NCBI GenBank assembly: GCA_963763015.1
Contig: CAVXML010000007.1
Coordinates: 496,001-560,000, forward strand
Origin: Fodinibacter sp963763015
Lineage (GTDB): Bacteria; Actinomycetota; Actinomycetes; Actinomycetales; Dermatophilaceae
Reading direction: 5' to 3'
Length of the DNA stretch: 64,000 bases
The notes below the pieces were generated by a model. That model saw only the letters and a program-made list of their open reading frames with translations, did not search any database and had not been told where the DNA came from. Positions 57,761 to 64,000 of this stretch are shown piece after piece. The translations under genes were made by a program, and so were the position numbers. Numbering within the stretch: the first letter of the stretch is position 1; each line of letters begins with the position of its first letter.

Positions 57761-58356
57761 TGAGTGACACCCAGCAGGAGCAGGTGCTCGACGTCGACCA
57801 GGACGGCGACCGCCGCGACGCGCGCGAACGGGCCTACCAGGACGTGAGCCTGCGGGCCGTCGAGCTGCTCGCCAAGGCACAGCGGGCCGCCGACGAGGCC
57901 GTGGCGGAGGCCCAGTCCTACGCCAGGGACCTCGAGCAGACCGCGCGCGAGCAGTACCGCCACATCCTCCAGCGCGCCCACGAGGCGGCACGTGAGGCCT
58001 CCGGCGCCGCCGACGACCACGAGGCCGGGCACCAGGAGGGAGGCGGGCAGCCGGTCGAGGGCGCGGCGGCATCCAGCCTGGAGGCCAAGCAGCTGGAGTA
58101 CGTGCGCACCTACGCCCGGGTCGCCCACTCCCAGCTCAAGGCGGTGCTCGGCGCACTCAACGACGAGCTCGACCGGCTCGCCGACCTCGCGCAGGGACCC
58201 GGGGCCGGCGCCGCGGCGACCGCGGACCAGGCTGCCGGCACGACCCCTACCGCCGACGCCGAGGAGGAGCACGACGGCGAGGAGGAGCACGACGGCCATG
58301 ACCACGATGACCACGACGGGCACGCGTACCACGACGGGGACCCGAACTCCCACTGA
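57760..58356 (+). CDS. Coiled-coil (DivIVA-like) protein with His/Asp-rich tail
   Basis: The 198-residue protein has an extended alpha-helical, coiled-coil region at about residues 15-90 and 105-145 (AVELLAKAQRAADEAVAEAQ, YARDLEQTAREQYRHILQRA) like DivIVA or ATP-synthase-b-type helices, then a tail with EEEHDGEEEHDGHDHDDHDG, rich in His, Asp and Glu and likely to bind metal ions. The ATG at 57760 overlaps the flavohemoglobin stop and AAGGAG precedes it, so it belongs to the globin operon. Function is unknown; metal or heme handling for the globins is a guess. Confidence 0.75.
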   Translation: MSDTQQEQVLDVDQDGDRRDARERAYQDVSLRAVELLAKAQRAADEAVAEAQSYARDLEQTAREQYRHILQRAHEAAREASGAADDHEAGHQEGGGQPVEGAAASSLEAKQLEYVRTYARVAHSQLKAVLGALNDELDRLADLAQGPGAGAAATADQAAGTTPTADAEEEHDGEEEHDGHDHDDHDGHAYHDGDPNSH

Positions 58357-58414
58357 GCCTGCCGAGCCGCAGCGCCCCTGACGCATCGTCGGTCCGCGCT
58401 GGGCCGTGCCGTGG

Positions 58415-59050
58415 TCAGCCGGAGCGGTACGCCATGACGACGGCCTGAAGCCGGTCGCGGACGCCCAGCTTGTGGAGGACTCTCGCCACGTGCGTCTTGA
58501 CGGTGCCCTCGCCGATGACCAGCCTGGCCGCGATCTCCGCATTGGACAGGCCCTCAGCCATCAGGTCGAGCACCTCCCGCTCCCGCTCCGTGAGCAGGGA
58601 CAGAGCCGCGGCGGCATCCGGGCGGTGGTGCCGCCCGAGCTCGGAGGCCACCCGGCGGGCCACGGACGGCGCGAGCACCGCGTCGCCGCCGGCCGCCGCT
58701 CGGAGGGCGGCCACCAGCCGGTCCGCCGGAGCGTCCTTGAGGAGGAAGCCGTTCGCGCCGGCACCGAGGGCCTCGATGACGTTGGCGTCCGTCTCGAACG
58801 TCGTGAGCATCACCACCGGTGTCTCCACGCCGTCGGCCCGCAGGGCACGCACGGTCTCCAGCCCGTTCATCCCCGGCATCCGGATGTCGAGCAGCAGCAC
58901 GTCGGGCGTGAGCCGCGAGACGAGCTCGATCGCCTCGGTGCCGGTGGTCGCCGCACCGACGACCTCCATGTCGGGCTCTGCGCCCAGGATCATGGCGAGA
59001 CCCGTGCGGACGAGCTCCTCGTCGTCCGCGAGGAGGACCCGCACGGTCAC
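58415..59050 (-). CDS. LuxR/NarL family response regulator
   Basis: The 211-residue protein has a receiver domain (VRVLLADDEELVRTGLAMIL, phospho-acceptor Asp in VLLLDIRMPGMNGLETVRAL, MLTTFETD, Lys in FLLKDAPADRL) and a LuxR helix-turn-helix (LLTEREREVLDLMAEGLSNA, EIAARLVIGEGTVKTHVARV). The GTG overlaps the stop of the upstream kinase gene (GTGA). It belongs to the common actinobacterial NarL-type two-component pairs; target genes could include the divergent membrane-protein gene at 60340 (inference). Confidence 0.95.
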   Translation of the reverse strand: MTVRVLLADDEELVRTGLAMILGAEPDMEVVGAATTGTEAIELVSRLTPDVLLLDIRMPGMNGLETVRALRADGVETPVVMLTTFETDANVIEALGAGANGFLLKDAPADRLVAALRAAAGGDAVLAPSVARRVASELGRHHRPDAAAALSLLTEREREVLDLMAEGLSNAEIAARLVIGEGTVKTHVARVLHKLGVRDRLQAVVMAYRSG

Positions 59051-60198
59051 GACGGTTCCACCGGGAACACCGCGCGCACGGCGAAGCCGCCCCTGCTCCG
59101 TCGCCCCGCCTCGAGGGTGCCGCCGTACAGGGCAGTGCGCTCACGCATACCGATGAGGCCGTGCCCCACCCTCCCGGGCGGCCCCACACCGTCGACGTGT
59201 CCAGCCGAGCCGTCGTCGAGGACCTCGACCTCCAGGGCGTCCGCCCGGTAGTGGACCCGGACGTCGGCGGTGGCCCGACCGGCATGGCGCAGCGTGTTGG
59301 TGAGGGCCTCCTGGACGATCCGGTACGCCGAGAGGTCGAGCCCCGGGGAGAGTGGTCGGGGGCTGCCGCTGACCGAGACGTGGACCGCCAACCCTGCGTC
59401 GCGCACCTGGGCGGCGAGCGCCTCGAGGTCGGCCAGTCCGCGCAGCGGGGCCGTCGCGTCGCCGTCTCCCGTGGCCAGCACGTCGAGGAGGCGACGAAGC
59501 TCGGCGAGTGCGTCACGTCCGGCCGTGACGACCGCGCCCACCGCTCGTCGCGCCGACTCGGGGTCCGTGCTCAGGGTGCGGTCGGCCGCCTGCGCCTGCA
59601 GGACGATGACGGCGAGACCGTGGCCGACGAGGTCGTGCAGCTCCCGGGCGATACGCGCCCTCTCGTGGGCTGCCGCGGCCCGCGTCTCCTCCTCGCGCGC
59701 GCGCTCGAGCGCCGCCGTCCTCGCCACGAGGTCGGCCTGGTCGCGACGCCGGGCCCGGATCCAGCGACCCAGGCCGAAGACGGACGCCAGGATGAGCCAG
59801 CCGGGCACCACGTCGCCGACCGCGGCACCTGCCTGCAGCCGGGGAACGTCGATCGCGAGGACGGCGACAGCCAGGGTCACCACCCCGACCACCGCGGCCC
59901 GGCCGCCGGCCCACGCACCCAGCCCGAACGTCGCCACGAGAACCACGACCCACGTCATGCCCAGCGAGGCCCCGAACCGCGAGTCGAGGGCAGCCGCCAC
60001 CAGGACGGCGAGCAGCGCAGCGAGCGGCATCCGGCGCGCGAGGAGCAGGGGGCAGCAGACCGCGGCGGCCAGCAGCGCCGCGAGGATCCTCGTACCGGGG
60101 TCCTTCTCGCTCACCGCGAGCCATGCCTCGACCTCGGCTGCGACGAGGACGACGAGCGCGAGCAGTGTCATCGCACGCTCCGACCCGCGCCACGCCAT
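59047..60198 (-). CDS. Sensor histidine kinase (NarL/DesK-type)
   Basis: The 383-residue kinase has four or five membrane helices in its first 140 residues and no large outside domain. A coiled linker leads to the HisKA_3 box RARIARELHDLVGHGLAVIV, with the phospho-acceptor His, and the HATPase domain (QEALTNTLRHAGRATADVRV, DGSAGHVDGVGPPGRVGHGL, MRERTALYGGTLEAGRRSRG). Signals are probably sensed within or at the membrane. The ATG at 60198 has TACATT six bases upstream (60205-60210), which predicts a leaderless mRNA. It is coupled to the response regulator. Confidence 0.93.
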   Translation of the reverse strand: MAWRGSERAMTLLALVVLVAAEVEAWLAVSEKDPGTRILAALLAAAVCCPLLLARRMPLAALLAVLVAAALDSRFGASLGMTWVVVLVATFGLGAWAGGRAAVVGVVTLAVAVLAIDVPRLQAGAAVGDVVPGWLILASVFGLGRWIRARRRDQADLVARTAALERAREEETRAAAAHERARIARELHDLVGHGLAVIVLQAQAADRTLSTDPESARRAVGAVVTAGRDALAELRRLLDVLATGDGDATAPLRGLADLEALAAQVRDAGLAVHVSVSGSPRPLSPGLDLSAYRIVQEALTNTLRHAGRATADVRVHYRADALEVEVLDDGSAGHVDGVGPPGRVGHGLIGMRERTALYGGTLEAGRRSRGGFAVRAVFPVEPS

Positions 60199-60204
60199 GA
60201 GTCG

Positions 60205-60210
60205 AATGTA
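60205..60210 (-). promoter_or_regulatory. -10 element (TACATT) of the kinase-regulator operon
   Basis: Minus-strand TACATT is followed by six bases and the ATG at 60198, the recurrent leaderless spacing. Confidence 0.5.
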
Positions 60211-60294
60211 GGGGGCTCGCGCCCGGCCCACATCTGCCGGAAGGCAGACAAGGAGATCGTCCTCAGGGGAGGCGACGACGGGGCGACCCCTTCC

Positions 60295-60300
60295 TAGCGT
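60295..60300 (+). promoter_or_regulatory. -10 element (TAGCGT) of the membrane-protein gene
   Basis: TAGCGT lies 39 bases before the ATG at 60340, giving a leader with a GAAGGGA ribosome site. It is divergent from the kinase promoter about 90 bases away. Confidence 0.4.
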
Positions 60301-60339
60301 GGGGGTGGCACCGTCCGAACCCACGAAGGGAACCACCAA

Positions 60340-60915
60340 ATGTCAGTTCTCGTCTCTCCACTCGTTCGGGGCCGCGCCACGGCCTTGGTCCTCGTTCTCC
60401 CGGTCGCCGTCCAGGCGGTCACCGACCGCACGGCGGGCACTGCGGGGGAGCTCGCGTTCAGCGTGTCCCAGCTCGTGGGGTGGTCGCTGGCCCTGTGGCT
60501 GAGTCGCGACCTTCGGGCGGCGACGCCGGCGCCGAGCCGCGCCGCGAGGGTCGGCAGCACCCTGGTGCAGATCGGCTGTGGCCTGGGGGTCGCCTTCGCG
60601 GTGGTCTACGGCGGGGCGGTCCTGGCCACGGGTGAGGTCCTCGAGGCTGCCTTCTTGGCGTTCCTCCTCGGCATCGTCGCTCTCGTCGCAGGCGGACTGG
60701 CGTGGGGGCTGGCGCTCCGGCGTGACCGCTCGTACCGGCTGGCCGGGACCGGACTGCTTCTTCTCGCCGGCCTGGGGCTGATCGCGATGGCGGTCGAGGT
60801 GGACCCGGTCCACGACCTCGCACTCCTCGGGTGCTACGCCTCGTGGGCGGTGGTCGGGCACGGCCTCGCACGCCACCGGCCCCTGAGCCGGCAGGTGTCC
60901 CCGGCCGTCGCCTGA
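60340..60915 (+). CDS. Small multi-pass membrane protein next to the two-component system
   Basis: The 191-residue protein has about five hydrophobic helices (GRATALVLVLPVAVQAV, FSVSQLVGWSLALWLS, GLGVAFAVVYGGAVLATG, AFLAFLLGIVALVAGGLAWG, TGLLLLAGLGLIAMAVEV). I recognise no family. Its place, divergent from the sensor kinase, makes it a candidate target or signal partner of that system. It has both a -10 element and a ribosome site. Confidence 0.7.
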   Translation: MSVLVSPLVRGRATALVLVLPVAVQAVTDRTAGTAGELAFSVSQLVGWSLALWLSRDLRAATPAPSRAARVGSTLVQIGCGLGVAFAVVYGGAVLATGEVLEAAFLAFLLGIVALVAGGLAWGLALRRDRSYRLAGTGLLLLAGLGLIAMAVEVDPVHDLALLGCYASWAVVGHGLARHRPLSRQVSPAVA

Positions 60916-61005
60916 CTCGCAGGTCGAAAGGCATCCGTCCAGCGCGCCCGCTCCGAACGACGTGGCGACGGTCAACGAGGACCGTCCAGTACCAAGGAGC
61001 AGATC

Positions 61006-61290
61006 ATGCGCATTCCCCGCCTCGTCCTCACGGCCGGCCTGGTCACCGGTGCCGCCGTCGCCCTCGCCGCCCCGGCCTCCGCCGAACAGCCGCCGTCGAC
61101 GAACTGCTGGGGGGTCGTCAGCGCGCAGTCCGCGCAGTCCTCCGGCGGCCTCGGCGAGCACTCCAGCTCCTTCGCCGGGGAACCGCGCCTCGGGCTCGGC
61201 AACGTCGCGCGGGCCTTCGGCCTGTCGGGGCCGGGCGAGCTCGGCTCGGTCCTCGCCACGCTCGACGGCGACGCCACGACGACCTGCTGA
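61006..61290 (+). CDS. Small secreted protein with two cysteines
   Basis: The 94-residue protein has a clear signal peptide (MRIPRLVLTAGLVTGAAVAL, cleavage after APASA) and a mature part of about 68 residues with PSTNCWGVVSAQSAQ, LGLGNVARAFGLSGPGELG and a C-terminal TTTC. The two cysteines near both ends could form a disulfide. Similar small exported proteins occur in other actinobacteria, without known function. AAGGAG precedes the ATG and a strong hairpin follows the stop. Confidence 0.8.
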   Translation: MRIPRLVLTAGLVTGAAVALAAPASAEQPPSTNCWGVVSAQSAQSSGGLGEHSSSFAGEPRLGLGNVARAFGLSGPGELGSVLATLDGDATTTC

Positions 61291-61310
61291 CCCGAGCGCC
61301 GGTCGGCACG

Positions 61311-61348
61311 CCGAGGGTGGGCGGGGCAGCGTTCCCGCCCACCCTCGG
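61311..61348 (+). terminator. Strong hairpin terminator after the small secreted protein gene
   Basis: CCGAGGGTGGGCGGG (61311-61325) pairs perfectly with CCCGCCCACCCTCGG (61334-61348) around an 8-base loop. There is no T-tract, as is common for actinobacterial terminators. Confidence 0.75.
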
Positions 61349-61396
61349 TCGTCGGTGTGGGTGGCGTGTCCGGGGCTGGAGTGGGACGGTGGCCGG

Positions 61397-62179
61397 GTGT
61401 TCGGGGACGCGGCGGCATACGAACGCTTCATGGGCCGCTGGAGCGAGCGGCTGGCACCGCTCTTCCTGGATGTCGTGCAGGTGCCGGGACCCGCGGCCGT
61501 CCTCGACGTGGGCTGCGGCACCGGCACCCTGACCCGATCCGCGGCGGATCGGTGGCCATCGGCTCGGGTGATCGGTGTGGACTCTTCTGCGGCCTATGTC
61601 CGTGCGGCCCGGGAGCGAGGGCTGCCGCCACGGGTGCGGTTCGAGGTCGGTGACGCGCAGGACCTGCCGGTGGCGGCCGGCGCCGTCGACGTCTCGCTGG
61701 CGTGCCTGGTGCTCAACTTCGTGGCCGACCCGTCCCGGGCCGTGGCGGAGATGCGGCGGGTGACCCGCCCGGGTGGCCTGGTCGCGGCGTGCGTGTGGGA
61801 CTACGCGGAGGGCATGGTCATGCTCCACGAGCTGTGGGACGCGGCTGCCGCAGTGGGGCTCGACGCCGGCGACCTCGACGAGCGTCGGATGCCGCTCGGG
61901 CGCCGGGGTGCCCTCGCCGCACTGCTCGGTGGCGCGGGCCTCGACGTCGCCACCGATGGTGAGGTCGTCGTGGCGGCGCACTTCGCCTCGTTCGAGGACT
62001 ACTGGAGCCCGTTCCTCGGCGGGCAGGGCTCCGGGGGCAGGTTCGTCGCCTCCCTTCCCGAGGACTCACGGGGCGTGCTGCGCAGGGAGCTGGAGCGGCG
62101 TCTCGGGAACGGCCCGTTCGAGCTGCCCCTCCGGGCGTGGGTGGCTGCGGCGACGGTCCCGGCATCCGGAAGCTCCTGA
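61397..62179 (+). CDS. Class I SAM-dependent methyltransferase
   Basis: The 260-residue protein has motif I AVLDVGCGTGTLTRSAADRW at about residues 35-54, motif II around VIGVDSSAAYVRAARERGLP, the DAQDLPVAAGAVDVSLACLV segment and motif RVTRPGGLVAACVWDYAEGM, the UbiE/Methyltransf_11 pattern. The start YERFMGRWSERLAPLFLDVV is common in this group. The GTG at 61397 is the best start; an ATG at 61430 would cut the conserved beginning. The substrate is unknown. Confidence 0.88.
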   Translation: MFGDAAAYERFMGRWSERLAPLFLDVVQVPGPAAVLDVGCGTGTLTRSAADRWPSARVIGVDSSAAYVRAARERGLPPRVRFEVGDAQDLPVAAGAVDVSLACLVLNFVADPSRAVAEMRRVTRPGGLVAACVWDYAEGMVMLHELWDAAAAVGLDAGDLDERRMPLGRRGALAALLGGAGLDVATDGEVVVAAHFASFEDYWSPFLGGQGSGGRFVASLPEDSRGVLRRELERRLGNGPFELPLRAWVAAATVPASGSS

Positions 62180-62209
62180 CCGCACCTGAGCAGTCGGCGA
62201 CCGCCGAGC

Positions 62210-63352
62210 TCAGCTGGACAGGGGATGGTGTGGGTGGTTGGGGCTGCGACCCTGGAACGAGAGGATCGCGTCGTTCTGGATGACCCCGTCCCGCACCTCC
62301 ACTGCACGGCCGATCGTCGGGTGGGACTCCCAGCCGGCCGGTCCAGCCATGACCGCGCCCAGGAAGGGAAGGAGGGCCTCGCTGATCTCCCAGGTCGCGG
62401 CGTTCCAGAGGTAGGACGGGCTGTGGTCCACGCCGTAGTAGAGGACGTCCTGGCCGACGACGAAGGTGGGCTCCTCGAACGACGTCGGACGAGCCCAGGT
62501 GAACCCCATCTTCTCGTCGCAGGACACGTCGACGACCACCGTGCCGGGCGCGAGGTGCTCCAGCTCGTCGTCGCTCACGAACACGAGCGGGGAGTCTGTG
62601 TCCTGGAGGACGCAGTTGACGATGATGTCGTGCTCCCCGAGGAACGGCACCAGGGGCACGGTCCCGTCGGGAGTCACGACCTGGCTCCCGTGGTCGGTCG
62701 TGTCGTCGCTGTCGAAGTGCAGGATGCGTGCGGTGTGGATGGGTGCCGCCACGGCAGCGACCTGACGGTGCGTGAGGACGTCGACGTCCCCAACACCCAA
62801 CGCGTTGAGCGCCGTGACCGCGCCGCGTGCCGTCGCACCGAAGCCGATCACCACCGCGCGCAGGCGCGGCCCGTAGTGCCCCGTGGACCCGGCCAGCTGC
62901 AGGGCGTGCAGCACCGAGCAGTACCCCGCGAGCTCGTTGTTCTTGTGGAAGACGTGGAGACCGAACGAGCCGTCGGTGCCCCAGTGGTTCATCGCCTCGA
63001 AGGCGATCAGGGTGAGCCGCTTGTCGATGGCGAGCTGGGTGAGCGCCCGGTCCTGGACGCAGTGCGGCCACCCCCAGAGGACCTGACCGTCGCGGAGCTC
63101 GGCGATGTCACCGAGGAGTGGCTTCGGCTGGAGGATGACGTCGCACTCCTCGATGAGCTCGTCATGGGTCCGGATGCCGCCCACCAGGGCCCGGAGCTCG
63201 TCGTCCTTCGCGCCGAAGCGCCGCCCGTAGCCCCTCTCGAGGTGGATACCTGCGCGGACGTCCTCGGGGATGCGGCCGAGGTGGCGTGGGTGCAGTGGCA
63301 GCCGGTGCTCGCTCTCCTTGTTGGACCGGCCCATGACCCCGAGCGTCAACAT
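62210..63352 (-). CDS. N5-(carboxyethyl)ornithine synthase-like dehydrogenase (alanine dehydrogenase/PNT family)
   Basis: The 380-residue protein starts LTLGVMGRSNKESEHRLPLH, then IHLERGYGRRFGAKDDELRA, KPLLGDIAELRDGQVLWGWP, VVIGFGATARGAVTALNALG (nucleotide binding), DIIVNCVLQDTDSPLVF and YYGVDHSPSYLWNAATWEIS. These resemble lactococcal N5-(L-1-carboxyethyl)-L-ornithine synthase, which joins pyruvate and ornithine or lysine with NADPH. The match is to the family; the amino acid used here is unknown. The ATG at 63352 has CATACT six bases upstream (63359-63364). Confidence 0.87.
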   Translation of the reverse strand: MLTLGVMGRSNKESEHRLPLHPRHLGRIPEDVRAGIHLERGYGRRFGAKDDELRALVGGIRTHDELIEECDVILQPKPLLGDIAELRDGQVLWGWPHCVQDRALTQLAIDKRLTLIAFEAMNHWGTDGSFGLHVFHKNNELAGYCSVLHALQLAGSTGHYGPRLRAVVIGFGATARGAVTALNALGVGDVDVLTHRQVAAVAAPIHTARILHFDSDDTTDHGSQVVTPDGTVPLVPFLGEHDIIVNCVLQDTDSPLVFVSDDELEHLAPGTVVVDVSCDEKMGFTWARPTSFEEPTFVVGQDVLYYGVDHSPSYLWNAATWEISEALLPFLGAVMAGPAGWESHPTIGRAVEVRDGVIQNDAILSFQGRSPNHPHHPLSS

Positions 63353-63358
63353 GGTCCC

Positions 63359-63364
63359 AGTATG
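63359..63364 (-). promoter_or_regulatory. -10-like element (CATACT) of the carboxyethylornithine synthase-like gene
   Basis: Minus-strand CATACT, six bases, then the ATG at 63352. Confidence 0.4.
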
Positions 63365-63489
63365 GCCACCCCTCACCCGGTGTTCGCCCGGGGTCGGGTG
63401 AGCGACGCGTCGCGAGGACGTCCCGGACCGGTGGCGGTCGGCGGTGGGTCGGGGCCCCCGGCGCCCCCGACGCGCGCCATGCTGGGGTC

Positions 63490-63882
63490 GTGACCGAACG
63501 GAACGTCCTCGGCGAGGACCTGCAGCCCTGTGGGACGGAGCCCATGACCGGTTTCCACCGCGACGGCTCGTGCCGCACCGGGCCGGAGGACCGGGGAAGC
63601 CACACCATCTGCGCCGTCATGACACCGGAGTTCCTGGACCACCAGCGGGGCATCGGCAACGACCTCTCCACCCCGGTGCCCGAGTACCGCTTCCCGGGGC
63701 TCCGGCCTGGCGACCGGTGGTGCGTCACGGCGGTCAACTGGCTGCGGGCCCACCACGACGGTGTCGCCGCGCCCGTCGTCCTGGCGGCCACGCACGAGAG
63801 GGTCTTGGGCGTCGTTCCGATGGCGACCCTTCGCGAGCACTCGGTCGACGTGCCGCCTGACCTCAGCTCTCTCGACCTCTAG
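63490..63882 (+). CDS. DUF2237 family protein
   Basis: The 130-residue protein matches DUF2237: NVLGEDLQPCGTEPMTGFHR, CRTGPEDRGSHTICAVMTPE, GNDLSTPVPEYRFPGLRPGD, WCVTAVNWLRAHHDGVAAPV and LAATHERVLGVVPMATLREH. The family is widespread in bacteria and some eukaryotes and has no known role; conserved Cys and His residues hint at metal binding. The GTG at 63490 has CATGCT six bases upstream, so the transcript may be leaderless. Confidence 0.92.
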   Translation: MTERNVLGEDLQPCGTEPMTGFHRDGSCRTGPEDRGSHTICAVMTPEFLDHQRGIGNDLSTPVPEYRFPGLRPGDRWCVTAVNWLRAHHDGVAAPVVLAATHERVLGVVPMATLREHSVDVPPDLSSLDL

Positions 63883-63895
63883 GTCCGGCGCGGAC

Positions 63896-63901
63896 TACCG
63901 T
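63896..63901 (+). promoter_or_regulatory. -10 element (TACCGT) of the right-edge gene
   Basis: TACCGT, six bases, then the ATG at 63908, again the leaderless spacing. Confidence 0.45.
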
Positions 63902-63907
63902 TGGTGG

Positions 63908-64000
63908 ATGGACCGTGATGCCGCCCAGTCCTGGCTCGACCGTTACGTCGGGGCGTGGCTGACGTACGAGCGCGACGAGATCGCCAGCCTGTTCAGCGAC
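63908..64000 (+). CDS. SnoaL/NTF2-like protein (partial, cut by the right edge)
   Basis: Only 31 codons are inside the window. They begin MDRDAAQSWLDRYVGAWLTY and continue with ERDEIASLFSD, the usual first helix of SnoaL-like/NTF2-like proteins, in which AW and the following SLFSxD region are typical. The leaderless -10 just upstream supports the ATG. Function cannot be inferred from the fragment. Confidence 0.6.
   Translation, partial: MDRDAAQSWLDRYVGAWLTYERDEIASLFSD

Noticed and set aside
1..64000. tRNA, rRNA or transposase genes
   Set aside because: I looked for tRNA-like T-loops and CCA ends, rRNA conserved words and DDE or HUH motifs while reading and saw none. This was by eye and not a covariance search.

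Overview
The window is a 64 kb piece of a very GC-rich (about 70 percent by eye) actinobacterial chromosome. Strong third-position G/C, GTG starts, many 4-bp start/stop overlaps (ATGA, GTGA) and gene content (guaA, pcrA, sucC-sucD-perM-like-purN, purH, PspC/sensor kinase pairs, a LigD-type polymerase, an M23 peptidase) point to the order Micrococcales, probably an Intrasporangiaceae-like organism; the family is an inference. No rRNA, tRNA, CRISPR array, phage or transposase gene was seen.

Layout. 0-8.3 kb: an ABC half-exporter with a degenerate Walker A (cut by the left edge), SURF1, a DUF3817 protein, guaA, a monoglyceride-lipase-like hydrolase and an asparagine synthetase fused to a CofE-like (F420-0:glutamate ligase-like) domain. 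8.3-12.1 kb: a flippase-like membrane protein, PIG-L deacetylase, GT4 glycosyltransferase and Nudix enzyme. 12.1-16.7 kb: PspC envelope-stress proteins with a PspC-containing sensor kinase and LuxR regulator. 16.8-25.6 kb: quinone reductase, GNAT, family-5 uracil-DNA glycosylase, ArfB-like factor, LigD-type polymerase, PcrA helicase, M23 peptidase and a lipase-like hydrolase. 25.8-30.0 kb: sucC, sucD, PerM-like, purN.

30.0-45.0 kb looks accessory, lying between purN and purH, which are usually adjacent in relatives. It holds a galactoside module (DeoR regulator, GH42 beta-galactosidase, CUT1 ABC transporter without its ATPase, GH36 alpha-galactosidase) and an unusual cluster of hydrolases that lack visible signal peptides: a SARP/BTAD regulator, a stand-alone I9-like propeptide protein, an S8 subtilase, a protein-glutaminase-like enzyme, a small protein that duplicates its C-terminal module, a V8-like protease and a carboxypeptidase-regulatory-like domain. 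An F420/PPOX protein and purH under a ZTP riboswitch follow.

47.9-56.0 kb is an N-heterocycle catabolic cluster (barbiturase, carbamate kinase, class III CoA-transferase, HyuB, HyuA). HyuA is broken by a 116-bp block of three palindromic repeats; a fourth, perfectly palindromic relative lies at 20.83 kb. 56.2-64 kb: a truncated hemoglobin/flavohemoglobin operon with a His-rich coiled-coil protein, a second two-component system, small membrane and secreted proteins, a methyltransferase, a carboxyethyl-ornithine-synthase-like enzyme, a DUF2237 protein and the start of a SnoaL/NTF2-like gene.

Two patterns recur. Many genes have a TANNNT-like -10 ending 6-7 bases before the start codon, which predicts leaderless mRNAs and fixes several starts. 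Two repeat families are dispersed: the 34-bp GTAC-bounded palindrome and an approximately 83-bp hairpin element with constant arms.
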